A stretch of DNA of 64,000 nt from Edaphochlamys debaryana (lineage: Eukaryota > Chlorophyta > Chlorophyceae > Chlamydomonadales), in the NCBI GenBank assembly GCA_016858145.1, contig JAEHOE010000035.1:1-64000 (forward strand), in the 5' to 3' direction. Each line of letters begins with the position of its first letter. Position 1 is the stretch's first letter. This document shows, in pieces, positions 51,869 to 61,786 of the stretch. The position numbers and the translations under genes are program-made. The notes below the pieces were generated by a model. It saw only the letters and a list, made by a program, of their open reading frames with translations, made no database searches and was not told where the DNA came from.

Positions 51869-53187
51869 TCAGTCCGTGGCCATGCCAATGGTGAGCGGGT
51901 CGGGGCCGGCGAGGCCATCTGGTGAGGAGGGCGGGAAGAGAGGGGAGGTCTTATGAGCGGGTTTTTTGAAGGAATGCGTAGATGCATTGCCTGTTGGCAC
52001 CGACCATGGGTGCACCCCAGTCCTCGCCATGCAGCCATGCCAAGCCTCCCCCGCTTTCCCCAATCCCTCTCCCCCCGTCCCCCATCCCAGCCCGCGGCAC
52101 GAGGCCTCTTCGGGGCGCCTACCCCTTCACACTAGCACCTCTACTTGATTTCCCCGAAACCCGTCCGCAGCTCCCGCCTCTACTGGCCGTGGTACCCTCC
52201 CCGCCCTCACCTGGCGGCTCGTAGCTGTTCTGGCCGTACAGGAAGGCGATTGCCGAGATGTCGTCCGCCCACTCGTTCCGCATGCGCAGGCCCGCGGAGC
52301 AGTAGGTGCTGTCGGCCAGCTGCGTGCAGCGGAGGTCCCGTGTCGCGCCGCCGCGAGTGCCCTTGTGGAAGGGGTCCGTGTACAGCCGGAGCGTCACTTG
52401 GCTGCGGGGTGGCGGGCGGGCGGGGGGTAAGCTTACGTGGGGCCTACATACATGCCAAGGCAGAGAGCGGGTGGGACGGCTGGGGTTTGGTGCCGCCATG
52501 TCATTGCGTTTGAGCGCGTGTCTGGTGCGCACACAGTCTCTCTGAAGCCCCTTTCCCCTGGTCTCTCCAATTGGCATCCGTCGACGCCCTTGCGCACCCG
52601 GCCCGCCCTCACCCCTCAGTCTTCTGCCCTCACCTGAAGTCGTCATCACAGGTGCCCATCTTTGTGAGGCATATGCAGAGCATGTGGAGGCTGCCAATAG
52701 AGGTGCTCCTAAATCCCATGGGGACGGCGCGGTCGTTGGCGCGGATGAGGGCGTCGAGGTCGGGGATGATGGTACTTGCGGCGGACTGTGACGCAGGCTT
52801 CAGGGCCACGTGGGCAATCTCCTCCTCATAGTTTGCGTGTCCAAAGAACTGGGCGGAGCAGCTGATGCGCCCTGCGGTGGGGCGAGGCGAGGGGGGCGGC
52901 GGTGGGACACGGACATGCATGTTGCGAGTCGGGTACCCGACTGCACATCGGCCGTGGCTATGGCCTAATCATATGCAAAGTAGACAGTGCGGACCTCTCT
53001 CTCTAAGACCTGGCCCCGAACACAACAAAGCCTGCGCGATTCACAGTAAGCAAAGCCCTCTGCCCGACGCGCCGCGGTGAGCGCGCCCATCGCTGGAGGG
53101 GACTCTCCCACCTGCTTGGACAGCTTGCAAGCAGGTGAGCACCACGCACAGGAGGACGGCGCGTAGTGAATAGTTCTGGAACGTCAT
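51869..53187 (-). CDS. Small secreted Cys-containing protein, copy A
   Basis: Four exons on the minus strand, 53187-53112, 52871-52634, 52401-52211 and 51918-51869, join in phase to 184 residues. Seen: a clear signal peptide (LRAVLLCVVLTCLQAVQA) that fills exon 1; exon 2 begins GRISCSAQFFG and holds EEEIAHVALKP and LHMLCICL; exon 3 encodes VTLRLYTDPFHKGTRG, then LRCTQLADSTYCSAG and DDISAIAFLYG; exon 4 is a conserved tail ending TIGMATD. The Cys residues could form disulfides outside the cell. The pattern VTLxLYxDPFHKG ... C ... NEWADDISAI recalls the Greek-key motif of beta/gamma-crystallins (Y/F-x-x-x-x-F-x-G, then ND-x-ISS-I), but I rate that as a weak inference. Copies B (55216-56508) and C (58456-59792) lie in the same orientation about 3.3 kb apart. 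No known family assigned. Confidence 0.85.
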
Positions 53188-55215
53188 GGTGTTGCGTACC
53201 CGCTCGGGCTACTTCCGTGCTGTATACTGAGGTGGGAGGTAAGCAAGTAACAGCAAGGTATAGACCTGAGGTAAGCCGAGCGGGCTTGAATGGGACCTAG
53301 GCGTTCGTAAGTTCAATGCGGATGCGCGGGTCAAGTACCCGAACGCCGACCCCGACCAAGTTATGAATGGAAGAGTGGGTTGAGGAGAATAGCCCCAACT
53401 CAATCTATTCGGGCGGGACGAGTGGTCAGACGGTCACACGTCCGAAGTCGGACACGCAGCTGCGCGTGCGGCCTGACCTGACGTGTGTGGCCGTCCATAC
53501 CTGCGACAAGCCACAAAGAACCAAACAACTCATATGCTGAACAAATGCAAAACATGCTGCAGGCGGTATCCGAGTTCCCAAGTGCCCAGTTCGTAGCCCG
53601 CCGCCTTCGCCAAGGCCGCGCACACGTGTCGCCCCGCGTGCGCGCATGCTCTGCCTGCGGCAGCTCCCACCAGCTCCTGTTCCGCAAGGTGTCGGCTCAT
53701 CGATTTAGCGTTTTGCAGACGGCTCCCATCCACATTCTGCCGGCCCTGGAAGTTCCGCGGGGCCTGTCGTCCCACACTCGGTCAGGCGGGGGCCACTGCC
53801 ACTCCCCCCTCTCCCACACCTTCCACACCGGCCCTGAGGTGCCCGACGCGGCCGGTTCAGAATCTAAGGCGTCATAAGTCTCTGCGAACTTATGCGCGCG
53901 TTGACAATTGGCTGGGCCAGTCCCTGAACATCGCCGCCGTGAACGCAAGACGAAGAACAGAGTGCCGTGGTCAAGGTGCGTTGCCCCAGCTCACACTCCC
54001 CACAGGGCAACTGGCTGGTGTCGTGGTGGTGTGACGGTCACCCGTCCGTAGTCGGGCACGCAGCTTCGCTTGTCGGCTCAACCTGTGTGTGGCCGTGTAC
54101 CGTACCTGCGACCAAACATCTTCCGATCCAGCAGGGTTAACGCCGTTTGGTCGTCTCTTCAAGTTTGCCTGCCCTCGAGCAGCTGATCGCTTGCTTGCCG
54201 GGGTGCACGTCTCTGAACGCAGTCACTGCAAGCCCTGAAGTCTGCATGTTGCCCCCGGCTGGGTTCAGTTGCATCCTTCACCGGGAGATTGCTGTCATGT
54301 GTATGGCGACTGCGCGAGGGCGCGGTCTAGGCTAACGGGGAATGGCGGGAGGCCTGGGGGAGGGGGTCTGCACGGCAGCTTGCCAGGCAGTTACAATGAG
54401 CCCAGCCACCCGTTCTGAGGATTGAGCTGTCGGCCGGTCTGACCTTCCCGGCCTGGCCCTCCCGCCCCTTCTAAGGAGTCCGCCGGGGCTTGCGGCTGTG
54501 CTGCCACAAGCGCACAACGCATGCACGTCTAGCTCGTGTCATGAATAAGAGCAGCAGTACCACAGGCTGCAAGGGTCTATAAACAACCCCCACAAGATCG
54601 AGCGCTTGCCTATGCTTCAGGCAAGCAGCTACGCCGTTACGAAGAAGATAACCTCGAGGAAGATTAATGAGTTCCAGCCATCCAGCGAGCGCGCGGCAGG
54701 CACACAGGAGCATCGCAACGCAGCACTGCGCGTTGCTAGGTCCTCTGGCAAGGCAAGGGCGGCTTGCTGGTTAGCGCCCAGCGCACACCAGCACTCTCAA
54801 ACTACGAGGCCATTACGGCCAGTCTACATAGCGGGGATAAACGAACACACAGCACGGGGCCTAACGGCGGCAGCAGCCCTTCCATGGGCGCTGGTGTGGA
54901 CGGCTGCGCCCCCACTTCATGCAAACTTGCTTCTGTATAAGAATATCTCGCCCCTCAACAATGTCGTGCTGCTCATCCTGTTCACATCAGGCTAGCATAC
55001 GACCGCTCTCTCGATCGGATAACCAACATGTCTATGTTAGGCATCTCCTCCCGCCTGACTCACGGTCTATCACCTTCCACACCAGTCCAGCCATTGAGTT
55101 CTCCTGCTGATGGTGGTGATGGTGGCCCACTGCTGGGCGTTAAGCCCGTGGCAATGATTAGCACGTGCCGAGGAGTTCATAGGCGTCCCACCGGGCCCCT
55201 GTTCCTAGCTTCCGC
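53188..55215. other. Spacer between secreted-protein copies A and B
   Basis: No coding exon supported. The part next to copy A (53188-53400) matches the upstream region of copy B, so it holds a duplicated promoter. The part 54386-55215 matches 57598-58455, so it is the duplicated 3' flank of copies B and C. Between them a motif gacggtcac...gtcgggcacgcagct is seen at 53428-53461 and 54033-54065 and again at 56740-56773. Confidence 0.6.
54386..55215. repeat. Duplicated spacer, unit 1 (pairs with 57598-58455)
   Basis: Shared landmarks with the second unit: cagttaca (54385 and 57597), gagcgcttgcct (about 54600 and 57820), acgaagaagataacc (about 54640 and 57861), ggccatccagcg-type segment, and cataggcgtcccaccgggcc just before the copy B and copy C stop codons. 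Offset grows from about 3,212 to 3,240 bases, so small indels separate the two. Frames are not conserved between them, which argues against a hidden coding gene. Confidence 0.7.
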
Positions 55216-56508
55216 TCAGTCCGTGGCCATTCCAATGGTCAGGGGGTCGGGGCCGGCGAGGCCATCTGGAAAGGGGCGAGGGTGAAATCTGGTCAGGTGC
55301 AGGATGACCAGTAGAGCATCGACAGCTCTTCTGCAAGACTGTGCCTCAATCCGCCCTGGCTCCCGCAGCACTCGGGCGGCACCAAGAACCCCGTATCCTC
55401 GCGCAGGCAGACCCGTCTACTGACCTCAATCGTCGCGAATCCCCTCCGCAAATCCCTCGTCTACTCGCCGTAGCAGCCCGACTATGGACATCCGCCCGCA
55501 CCCCCGCCGGCTCCGCGCCCTCACCTGGCGGCTCGTAGCTGTTCTGGCCGTACAGGAAGGCGATTGCCGAGATGTCGTCCGCCCACTCGTTCCGCATGCG
55601 CAGGCCCGCGGAGCAGTAGGTGCTGTCGGCCAGCTGCGTGCAGCAGAGGTCCCATGTCGCGCCGCCGCGAGTGCCCTTGTGGAAGGGGTCCGTGTACAGC
55701 CGGAGCGTCACTTGGCTGCACGGTGGCGGGCGGGCGGGGGGTAAGCTTACGTGGGGCCTACATACATGCCAAGGCAGAGAGCGGGTGGGACGGCTGGGGT
55801 TTGGTGCCGCCATGTCATTGCGTTTGAGCGCGTGTCTGGTGCGCACACAGTCTCTCTGAAGCCCCTTTGCCCCCTCTCTCAGGACCATGGGCATCCGTTC
55901 CTGCAGACCCACCCACGACACCCTTGCGCACCCGGCCCGCCCCTCAGTCTCCCGCTCTCACCTGAAGTCGTCATTGCAGGTGCCCGTCTTTGTGAGGCAT
56001 ATGCAGAGCATGTGGAGGCTGCCAATAGAGGTGCTCCTAAATCCCATGGGGACGGCGCGGTCGTTGGCGCGGATGAGGGCGTCGAGGTCGGGGATGATGG
56101 TACTTGCGGCGGACTGTGACGCAGGCTTCAGGGCCACGTGGGCAATCTCCTCCTCATAGTTTGCGTGTCCAAAGAACTGGGCGGAGCAGCTGATGCGCCC
56201 TGCGGTGGGGCGAGGCGAGGGGGGCGGCGGTGGGACACGGACATGCATGTTGCGAGTCGGGTACCCGACTGCACATCGGCCGTGGCTATGGCCTAATCAT
56301 ATTCAAAGTAGACAGTGCTCGCTCTAAGAGCTGGCCCCGAACACAACAAAGCCTGCGCGATTCACAGTAAGCAAAGCCCTCTGCCCGACGCGCCGCAGTG
56401 AGCGCGCCCATCGCTGGAGGGGACTCTCGCACCTGCTTGGACAGCTTGCAAGCAGGTGAGCACCACGCACAGGAGGACGGCGCGTAGTGAATAGTTCTGG
56501 AACGTCAT
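55216..56508 (-). CDS. Small secreted Cys-containing protein, copy B (chimeric)
   Basis: Four minus-strand exons, 56508-56433, 56199-55962, 55715-55525 and 55265-55216, encode 184 residues with the same exon lengths as copy A (76, 238, 191, 50 bases). Exon 1, intron 1, exon 2 and intron 2 are nearly identical to copy A, as is the upstream flank. Intron 3, exon 4 and the 3' flank are instead nearly identical to copy C. The switch falls in exon 3, which all three copies share. Against A and C, exon 3 here carries two changes on the coding strand, CGG to TGG and CGC to TGC, altering R to W and R to C in RDLRCTQ (now WDLCCTQ). Both are CpG to TpG changes, and the second adds a Cys. Frame and splice sites remain intact, so it may still be expressed. 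Confidence 0.85.
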
Positions 56509-58455
56509 GGTGTTGCGTACCCGCTCGGGCTACTTCCGTGCTGTATACTGAGGTGGGAGGTAAGCAAGTAACAGCAAGGTATAGACCTGAGGTAAGCCGA
56601 GCGGGCTTGAATGGGACCTAGGCGTTCGTAAGTTCAATGCGGATGCGCGGGTCAAGTGCCCGAACGCCGACCCCGACCAAGTCTTGATGGAAGAGTGGGT
56701 TAAGGAGAACAGCCCCAACTGGTCGACGGCGGGCTGGTCAGACGGTCACTGTTTCTGGGTCGGTCACGCAGCTGCGCGTGCGGGACGGGCTTGCGGGCGC
56801 GGGCTGCCCGTGTAACCTGCGGCCCGTCTACCACGAAGACGCGAACAACAAGCCTGCTCAACTCTGCAGGTCAAGACGCGGGCGGTATCGCCGCAGTCCG
56901 GGTTCCCACGGGCTCGGGTTCGTAGCCCGCCACACGTGTCGCCCCGTGCGTGCGCGCATGATGGCATCATATGCTCTCCCACGCGCCTCCGCCAGCTCCG
57001 GCTGGCTCCGAGTTCGCAGGCGAGAGGCGACTTGGCGTTGGCTCAACATTGCGTCTGGCCTACGGGTAGAAGAACATCAACGAAGCGAAGCGCTTGGTTG
57101 TGGTGTGGCGTAGGGCGTTTTCCGCAGACTACGCAGGCAAGGAGGTGGCCTACGGCTCCTGTCTTGCCGCGCTATGGCCCCTTCCGTGCCCTGTAGGCCA
57201 GTCTTGGCGCCGCGCAGCGGCTGCCCGACTCCCACGCCCTCTTACGGTGCCCACCAAGGACCAGCTCTTAGCACCCTTACCTTGAATCAATGCCCGCACA
57301 TGCCCGCGTACCAGCCTTCTCTCCTTCCAGCTGCGGCGTAGCCAGCCAGCCTCCTTCAACTTGAATACCCGATACGGGCATCATGGACCCCGGTGAGCGT
57401 CCGAGCCTGCCACTCGCTCGTACGGGGCCCGTCGTGCCATCTATGCCCCCTTCCGCCCTGTGGGCCTTAGGCTCAGGGTCAATCTTCCCCGTGCGTGCCC
57501 GTGTGTTGCGAGGTGTGCATTGCATTTTGCTGGGCGATCTCTGTCACGTGCTTGACAGACAAGCCTAGGGCTCAAGAGGAATGCGGCCTTGCCAAACAGT
57601 TACAGGACAACAGGAGCCCACCCAAATTGGAGGGTAATCTGCCCCTCTGGCATACTTGCAGCCTATGACCCATCCCTGCGGATGTTGTTGGCCCTGCACT
57701 CGTCGCTGTGCGACCACAACCGTACACGTTATGTATAGCGCATGTCATAAGAAAGAGACGTAGAGAGCAGCAGTGCCTCAAATCCTACCACGGCCAGCTT
57801 GGCCAGACATAAAACCCACCGGGCGAGCGCTTGCCTCAGCTTCCAGCAAGCAACAACGCCGCTACGAAGAAGATAACCACGAGGAAGAATTGTTCCGGCC
57901 ATCCAGCGGGCGCCAGGCGCACAGGGGTGTCGCAGGGCGCAGCACTGCGCACTGCTAGGTCCCCTGGCTGGGCAACGCAAGGGCGGCCTGCCGGTAAGCG
58001 CCCTGCGCACCCAGCACGCTCTAATCACAAGACCATCACGGCCAATCTACAAAGCGGGGATGAACACACAAAACGACGAACGGCCGCAGCAGCCCGTCAA
58101 AGGGCGCTGGCGTGGACGGCTGCGCCCATTTGCATGCGCACACAACTCGCCAGCATCTCTCAGCAGACACCCGGCCCCTACTACCAACATTTGTGTGTTG
58201 CCACACCCTGATCACATCGAGGCTAGCAATGTAAATCTCTCTCGGATGACTGCAACTAGGTTTAGTGTGGTACACTCCTACGCTAAGGTTCTCGTTCCGC
58301 CCGATCCACTCTTAGTTATCTCCCGCTGACACCAGCCCAGCCATTCACCTCTCCCCACAGCGGCCCATTGCTGGGGGCTCAGTCCGTGGCAATGATCAGC
58401 ACACGCGCTGAGGGGTTCATAGGCGTCCCACCGGGCCTCTGTTCCTAGCTTCCGC
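56509..58455. other. Spacer between secreted-protein copies B and C
   Basis: No coding exon supported. 56509-56720 matches the upstream flank of copy A; 57598-58455 matches the spacer 54386-55215. A single-copy middle part, about 56790-57590, shows no recognisable feature. Confidence 0.55.
57598..58455. repeat. Duplicated spacer, unit 2 (pairs with 54386-55215)
   Basis: Second unit of the spacer duplication; it carries a minus-strand TGTAA (plus-strand ttaca, 57600-57604) at the same relative place as in unit 1 (about 54388-54392). If these are the poly(A) signals of copies B and C, their 3' untranslated regions are about 830-850 bases, against about 320 for copy A. Confidence 0.6.
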
Positions 58456-59792
58456 TCAGTCCGTGGCCATTCCAATGGTCAGGGGGTCGGGGCCGGCGAG
58501 GCCATCTGGGAAGGGGCGAGGGGAAGATCTGGTCAGGTGCAGGATGACCAGTAGAGCATCGACAGCTCTTCTCCGTGACTGTGCCTCAATCCGCCCTAGC
58601 GCCAGCAGCTCTCTGGCGGCACCAAGAATCCTGTATCCTCGCGCAGGCAGGGCCGTCTGCTGACCTCAATCGTCGCGAACCCCCTCCGCAGATCCCGCTT
58701 CTACTCGCCGTAGCAGCCCGACTATGGACATCCGCCCGCACCCCCGCCGGCTCCGCGCCCTCACCTGGCGGCTCGTAGCTGTTCTGGCCGTACAGGAAGG
58801 CGATTGCCGAGATGTCGTCCGCCCACTCGTTCCGCATGCGCAGGCCCGCGGAGCAGTAGGTGCTGTCGGCCAGCTGCGTGCAGCGGAGGTCCCGTGTCGC
58901 GCCGCCGCGAGTGCCCTTGTGGAAGGGGTCCGTGTACAGCCGGAGCGTCACTTGGCTGCGGGGTGGACGAACGAGAACATTAAGGGCAACGTTGAAGAAA
59001 CCAGTTCGGGTGGATGAAGAATCCGCGCTCCTCGAGCCCCTCAGTACGGCTCCAGTATTCCTGCCCCGTCCTGCTAGGACTCCACTGATCATACGGCACG
59101 CGGCACAACGTGTAACCTTCCCAGTGTCACCTGAAGTCATCGTCGCACGAGCCTGTGTCGCGGAGGCAGATGCAGAGCAGGTGGACGCTCTCGATGGAGG
59201 TGCTTCTGAGTCCCCCCGGCACCGCCCGGTCATTTGCGTGAATAAGGGCGTCGAGGTCAGGGATGATCGTACTTGCTGCAGACTGTGACGCTGGCTTCAG
59301 GGCAACGTGGGCTATCTCCTCCTCATAGCTCGGCAAGCCAAAGAACTGGGCGGAGCAGCTGATACGCCCAGCGCCTGGTCGGGTGGTAAAGGGGGGAGGT
59401 ATGGTTTCAGGTGAGGTAACCAACAGCGAAGGCGTTTAAGGGCCGGTGGGAGGGGGGGAGGGGGGCACGAGAGGTGGTGTCACTCTAGGCCACTCGAGCG
59501 CACTTCACGTCCAGTTCGGGAGAGAATTCAGCATTCCGACATGGCCGCAGGCCATATCACTCCAGGCCGTGCCTGGTCACTCATCAGGCAACTTGATCAT
59601 AGAAGAGACTTTCGGCAGCTTCGCTGGCAGGTAAGGGCCCTCAACCCGCGACGCAAGCTGACTGACACCTTCGCCCCCCCTGTTTACGCGTGAGTCCACA
59701 GCTATTCAGGAGAGGGACATACCTATCAAAGTAGCTTGAAGACACAGTAGCGCTGCTCCAAGAGCGAGGCTTCGGAGCGCGGAGGCAGCCAT
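58456..59792 (-). CDS. Small secreted Cys-containing protein, copy C
   Basis: Four minus-strand exons, 59792-59723, 59374-59131, 58955-58765 and 58505-58456, encode 184 residues. The signal peptide differs from A and B (start MAASALRSLALGAALLCLQA) and exon 2 is diverged: FFGLPSYEEE for FFGHANYEEE, VPGGLRSTSIESVHLLCICL for VPMGFRSTSIGSLHMLCICL, RDTGSCDDDF for TKMGTCDDDF. The Cys positions are kept. Exon 3 is almost identical to copies A and B, in sharp contrast to its own exon 2, which points to gene conversion or exchange at exon 3. Introns 1 and 2 are unlike those of A and B. The reading frame and all splice sites are intact. Same unrecognised family as copy A. Confidence 0.85.
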
Positions 59793-60469
59793 TGGTCAAC
59801 CTTTCGCGCTGGACGTTTGTCGCACTTACTGGGCCGTGTGGAACCTAGTGTGTTGAAGGTAATCAGTAGCTATCCGTGTAAGCCTGGTTTATGTGGTCTC
59901 GTTTTGCATGGGTTCGTGTTCGCGGCTTCCCATGGCAGCTTGCTCGGTGGCTCCACGCACTTGCTAGTTCTCAACAAGATGCTGAAAGAGCCTCGTTAAC
60001 GTTTCTGGCTGTCATGTTGGGAAGGTGTGGAGGCCTGCTGGTCAGACAACGGCGAAGCATTGATTGGCGCGAGGGCAGACTGGGGCTCGAGCGTGCGCGA
60101 CTCGAGCGCGTCAAGGTGAGTTAAACAGACATGCTTGCAGGGCAGCGCAGCCCCCTCTGTAAGGGTACTGCGTTCGTAAGTGTACCGCGCGCTTAAGCGG
60201 GGCGGCACGCGGCAGCGCGCGGGGAGGCAACAGGCCGCCGCATAACGGTAGCCCGCCCCACTCCCAACTGCTCCAGCGCGGAAACACGCCTCGCACAGGC
60301 CGGGGGGCATGGTCACTGATATCCCGCCCTCAAGTGGCTGGTGTGTGCCCATCAGGCGTTGGGGGTTGCAGGCCAGGGTAGAGCCTGGTAGAGGCTCCCC
60401 TGTTGTACGCCCTTCAGTGGTCTCCTGGCTAGCTCCTCTGCCAATTTACGTACTACGAAGGAACACGAG
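59793..60469. other. Intergenic region
   Basis: Promoter side of copy C and the left flank of the ankyrin-type remnant. No coding exon, repeat or RNA gene seen. Confidence 0.45.
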
Positions 60470-61786
60470 CTGCCTGCAGTGCAGGCAACGCGGAGGCCCT
60501 GGAGTGGCTGCATGCCATGGGGCTTCGCAGTTCGCACCGAGGAGGTCGACCGGCCTGACTGGCGGCTTGAGGGCCGCCAATACGGAGAGTCCTACGACTA
60601 CACGCACGCTTGCGCGCCTAAAGCAGGTGCGGCTGCGGGGCAGGGCAAAGCAGGGCCCCACCGGGCTACGTATGCTGCTCGGGTTGGCCAGGAGGAGGGA
60701 CGGCGGGGCGGGGCAACATGGGTGTGCGGCTGCGTTGCCGTTGCTGAGGTCCCCAGTCGATGCCACTTGGGACCGCCGTTGGGCTGCTGCTTGCGGATGC
60801 ACCTTCAAGCCTGGCTGCGCACGCCCTTCCCTGGCCCTCCTTTCTCCCCATTCCGGCCACCGTATCCCAAACCCTTGCGCACCTTCTCTAGCCTCCTTCC
60901 CCCCTCCCCTTGCGCACTGCAGGTCGACTACCGCCTCGACCCGGACGAACTGGCGTGAGTGGCGGCCTTCTACCAGTTCTACGGACAGGTGGAGATCCTG
61001 GACTGGGTGACCGACGAGTACGAAGATTCGTACTGCCATGGATCTTGCGCCATGGATCTGAAGCCGATGTACGACGAGGCTTGTTCGGAACTAAACAGCT
61101 ACCTGGAAGCCGAGCGAGCTGACTTAAGGTCTCTAGCTGTCTACGCGGCACGGGGCGGTTGCAGGCGGACGACACGCTAGGTCGACGATAGGGTATATAA
61201 AATTGATAAGGACGATCGCTGGACTGCGGCGGCTGTGGCGGGCTGGGGTGGGGCCCTGGGGGCGAGAGCATTGGGTGCGAGGGTATGCTCGGCGTGGGCG
61301 GAGGGGGATGGGCAGAGGCCCGTGGGCCCTCTCGTTGTGGCCTTACCTGCAGCGACGAGGTGCCTGCCGTGCAACCCAGTGCGTGTCCGTACCCCGCCCG
61401 CCCCGCCTGCATTGTCGCAGCACAGCGGAGAGTCTTTTGCGGAGGCCCTCCTGCGCGGTAAGCGGGACGGGGCATGCATGATGGCAGCCTTATGCCCTGC
61501 CTGGGTTAAGATGGGTTCTGATGCTGAACGCCTGCCTGCTGTGGGCGGCGCCATACGCAATACTTACGCTGCTGCTGGCTCGCCCTCGCTGCTTGCCTGT
61601 CTCGCCTACGCTTCCCTGGCATTCACGAGCAGCCCTTCAAACCCCTGTCTTGGGGCCTTCGCACACGCTGTGCAGGCCACTGGCACATGCTCCCGGTTCT
61701 GCGGCGGTTCCTTGAGTTTGGCGAAGAGGAAGCTTACATCCACCAGCGTGGCTTCAACGATGCAATCTCCTGTGGTGCACTGCTAA
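60470..61786 (+). pseudogene. Broken ankyrin-type gene
   Basis: Coding-like blocks on the plus strand: GNAEALEWLHAMG then FAVRTEEVDRPDWRLEGRQ (60484-60626), VDYRLDPDELA (60923-60955), VAAFYQFYGQVEILDWVTDE (60959-61018) to LNSYLEAERADLR, HSGESFAEALLRG (about 61421-61459) and GHWHMLPVLRRFLEFGEEEA (61676-61735). The pieces A-x-x-G-H-x-x-V-L-R-x-L and G-N-x-E-A-L-x-W-L are typical of volvocine ankyrin repeats. Damage: a run of four G near 60518-60522 puts HAMG and FAV in different frames (three G would join them); a TGA at 60956-60958 stands inside a continuous frame; the exon ending at 60626 and the one starting at 60923 disagree in phase, as do the next pair. Good donors and acceptors survive (61459, 61676). 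Several independent lesions suggest a pseudogene; assembly errors could explain one or two but hardly all. Confidence 0.55.

Noticed and set aside
54606..58211. Coding genes in the duplicated spacers (plus-strand frames of 126-129 codons at 54606-54995 and 57831-58211)
   Set aside because: The two homologous spacers do not keep the same reading frame or peptide, as a real duplicated gene would.
60956..60958. Selenocysteine reading of the in-frame TGA
   Set aside because: Green algae do have selenoproteins, but the surrounding sequence has no redox motif, I saw no clear SECIS-like hairpin by eye, and the gene has other frame lesions.
61188..61204. TATA-like promoter (tatataaaattg) after the ankyrin-type exon
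   Set aside because: It lies inside the putative intron of the broken gene and no plausible gene starts just downstream.
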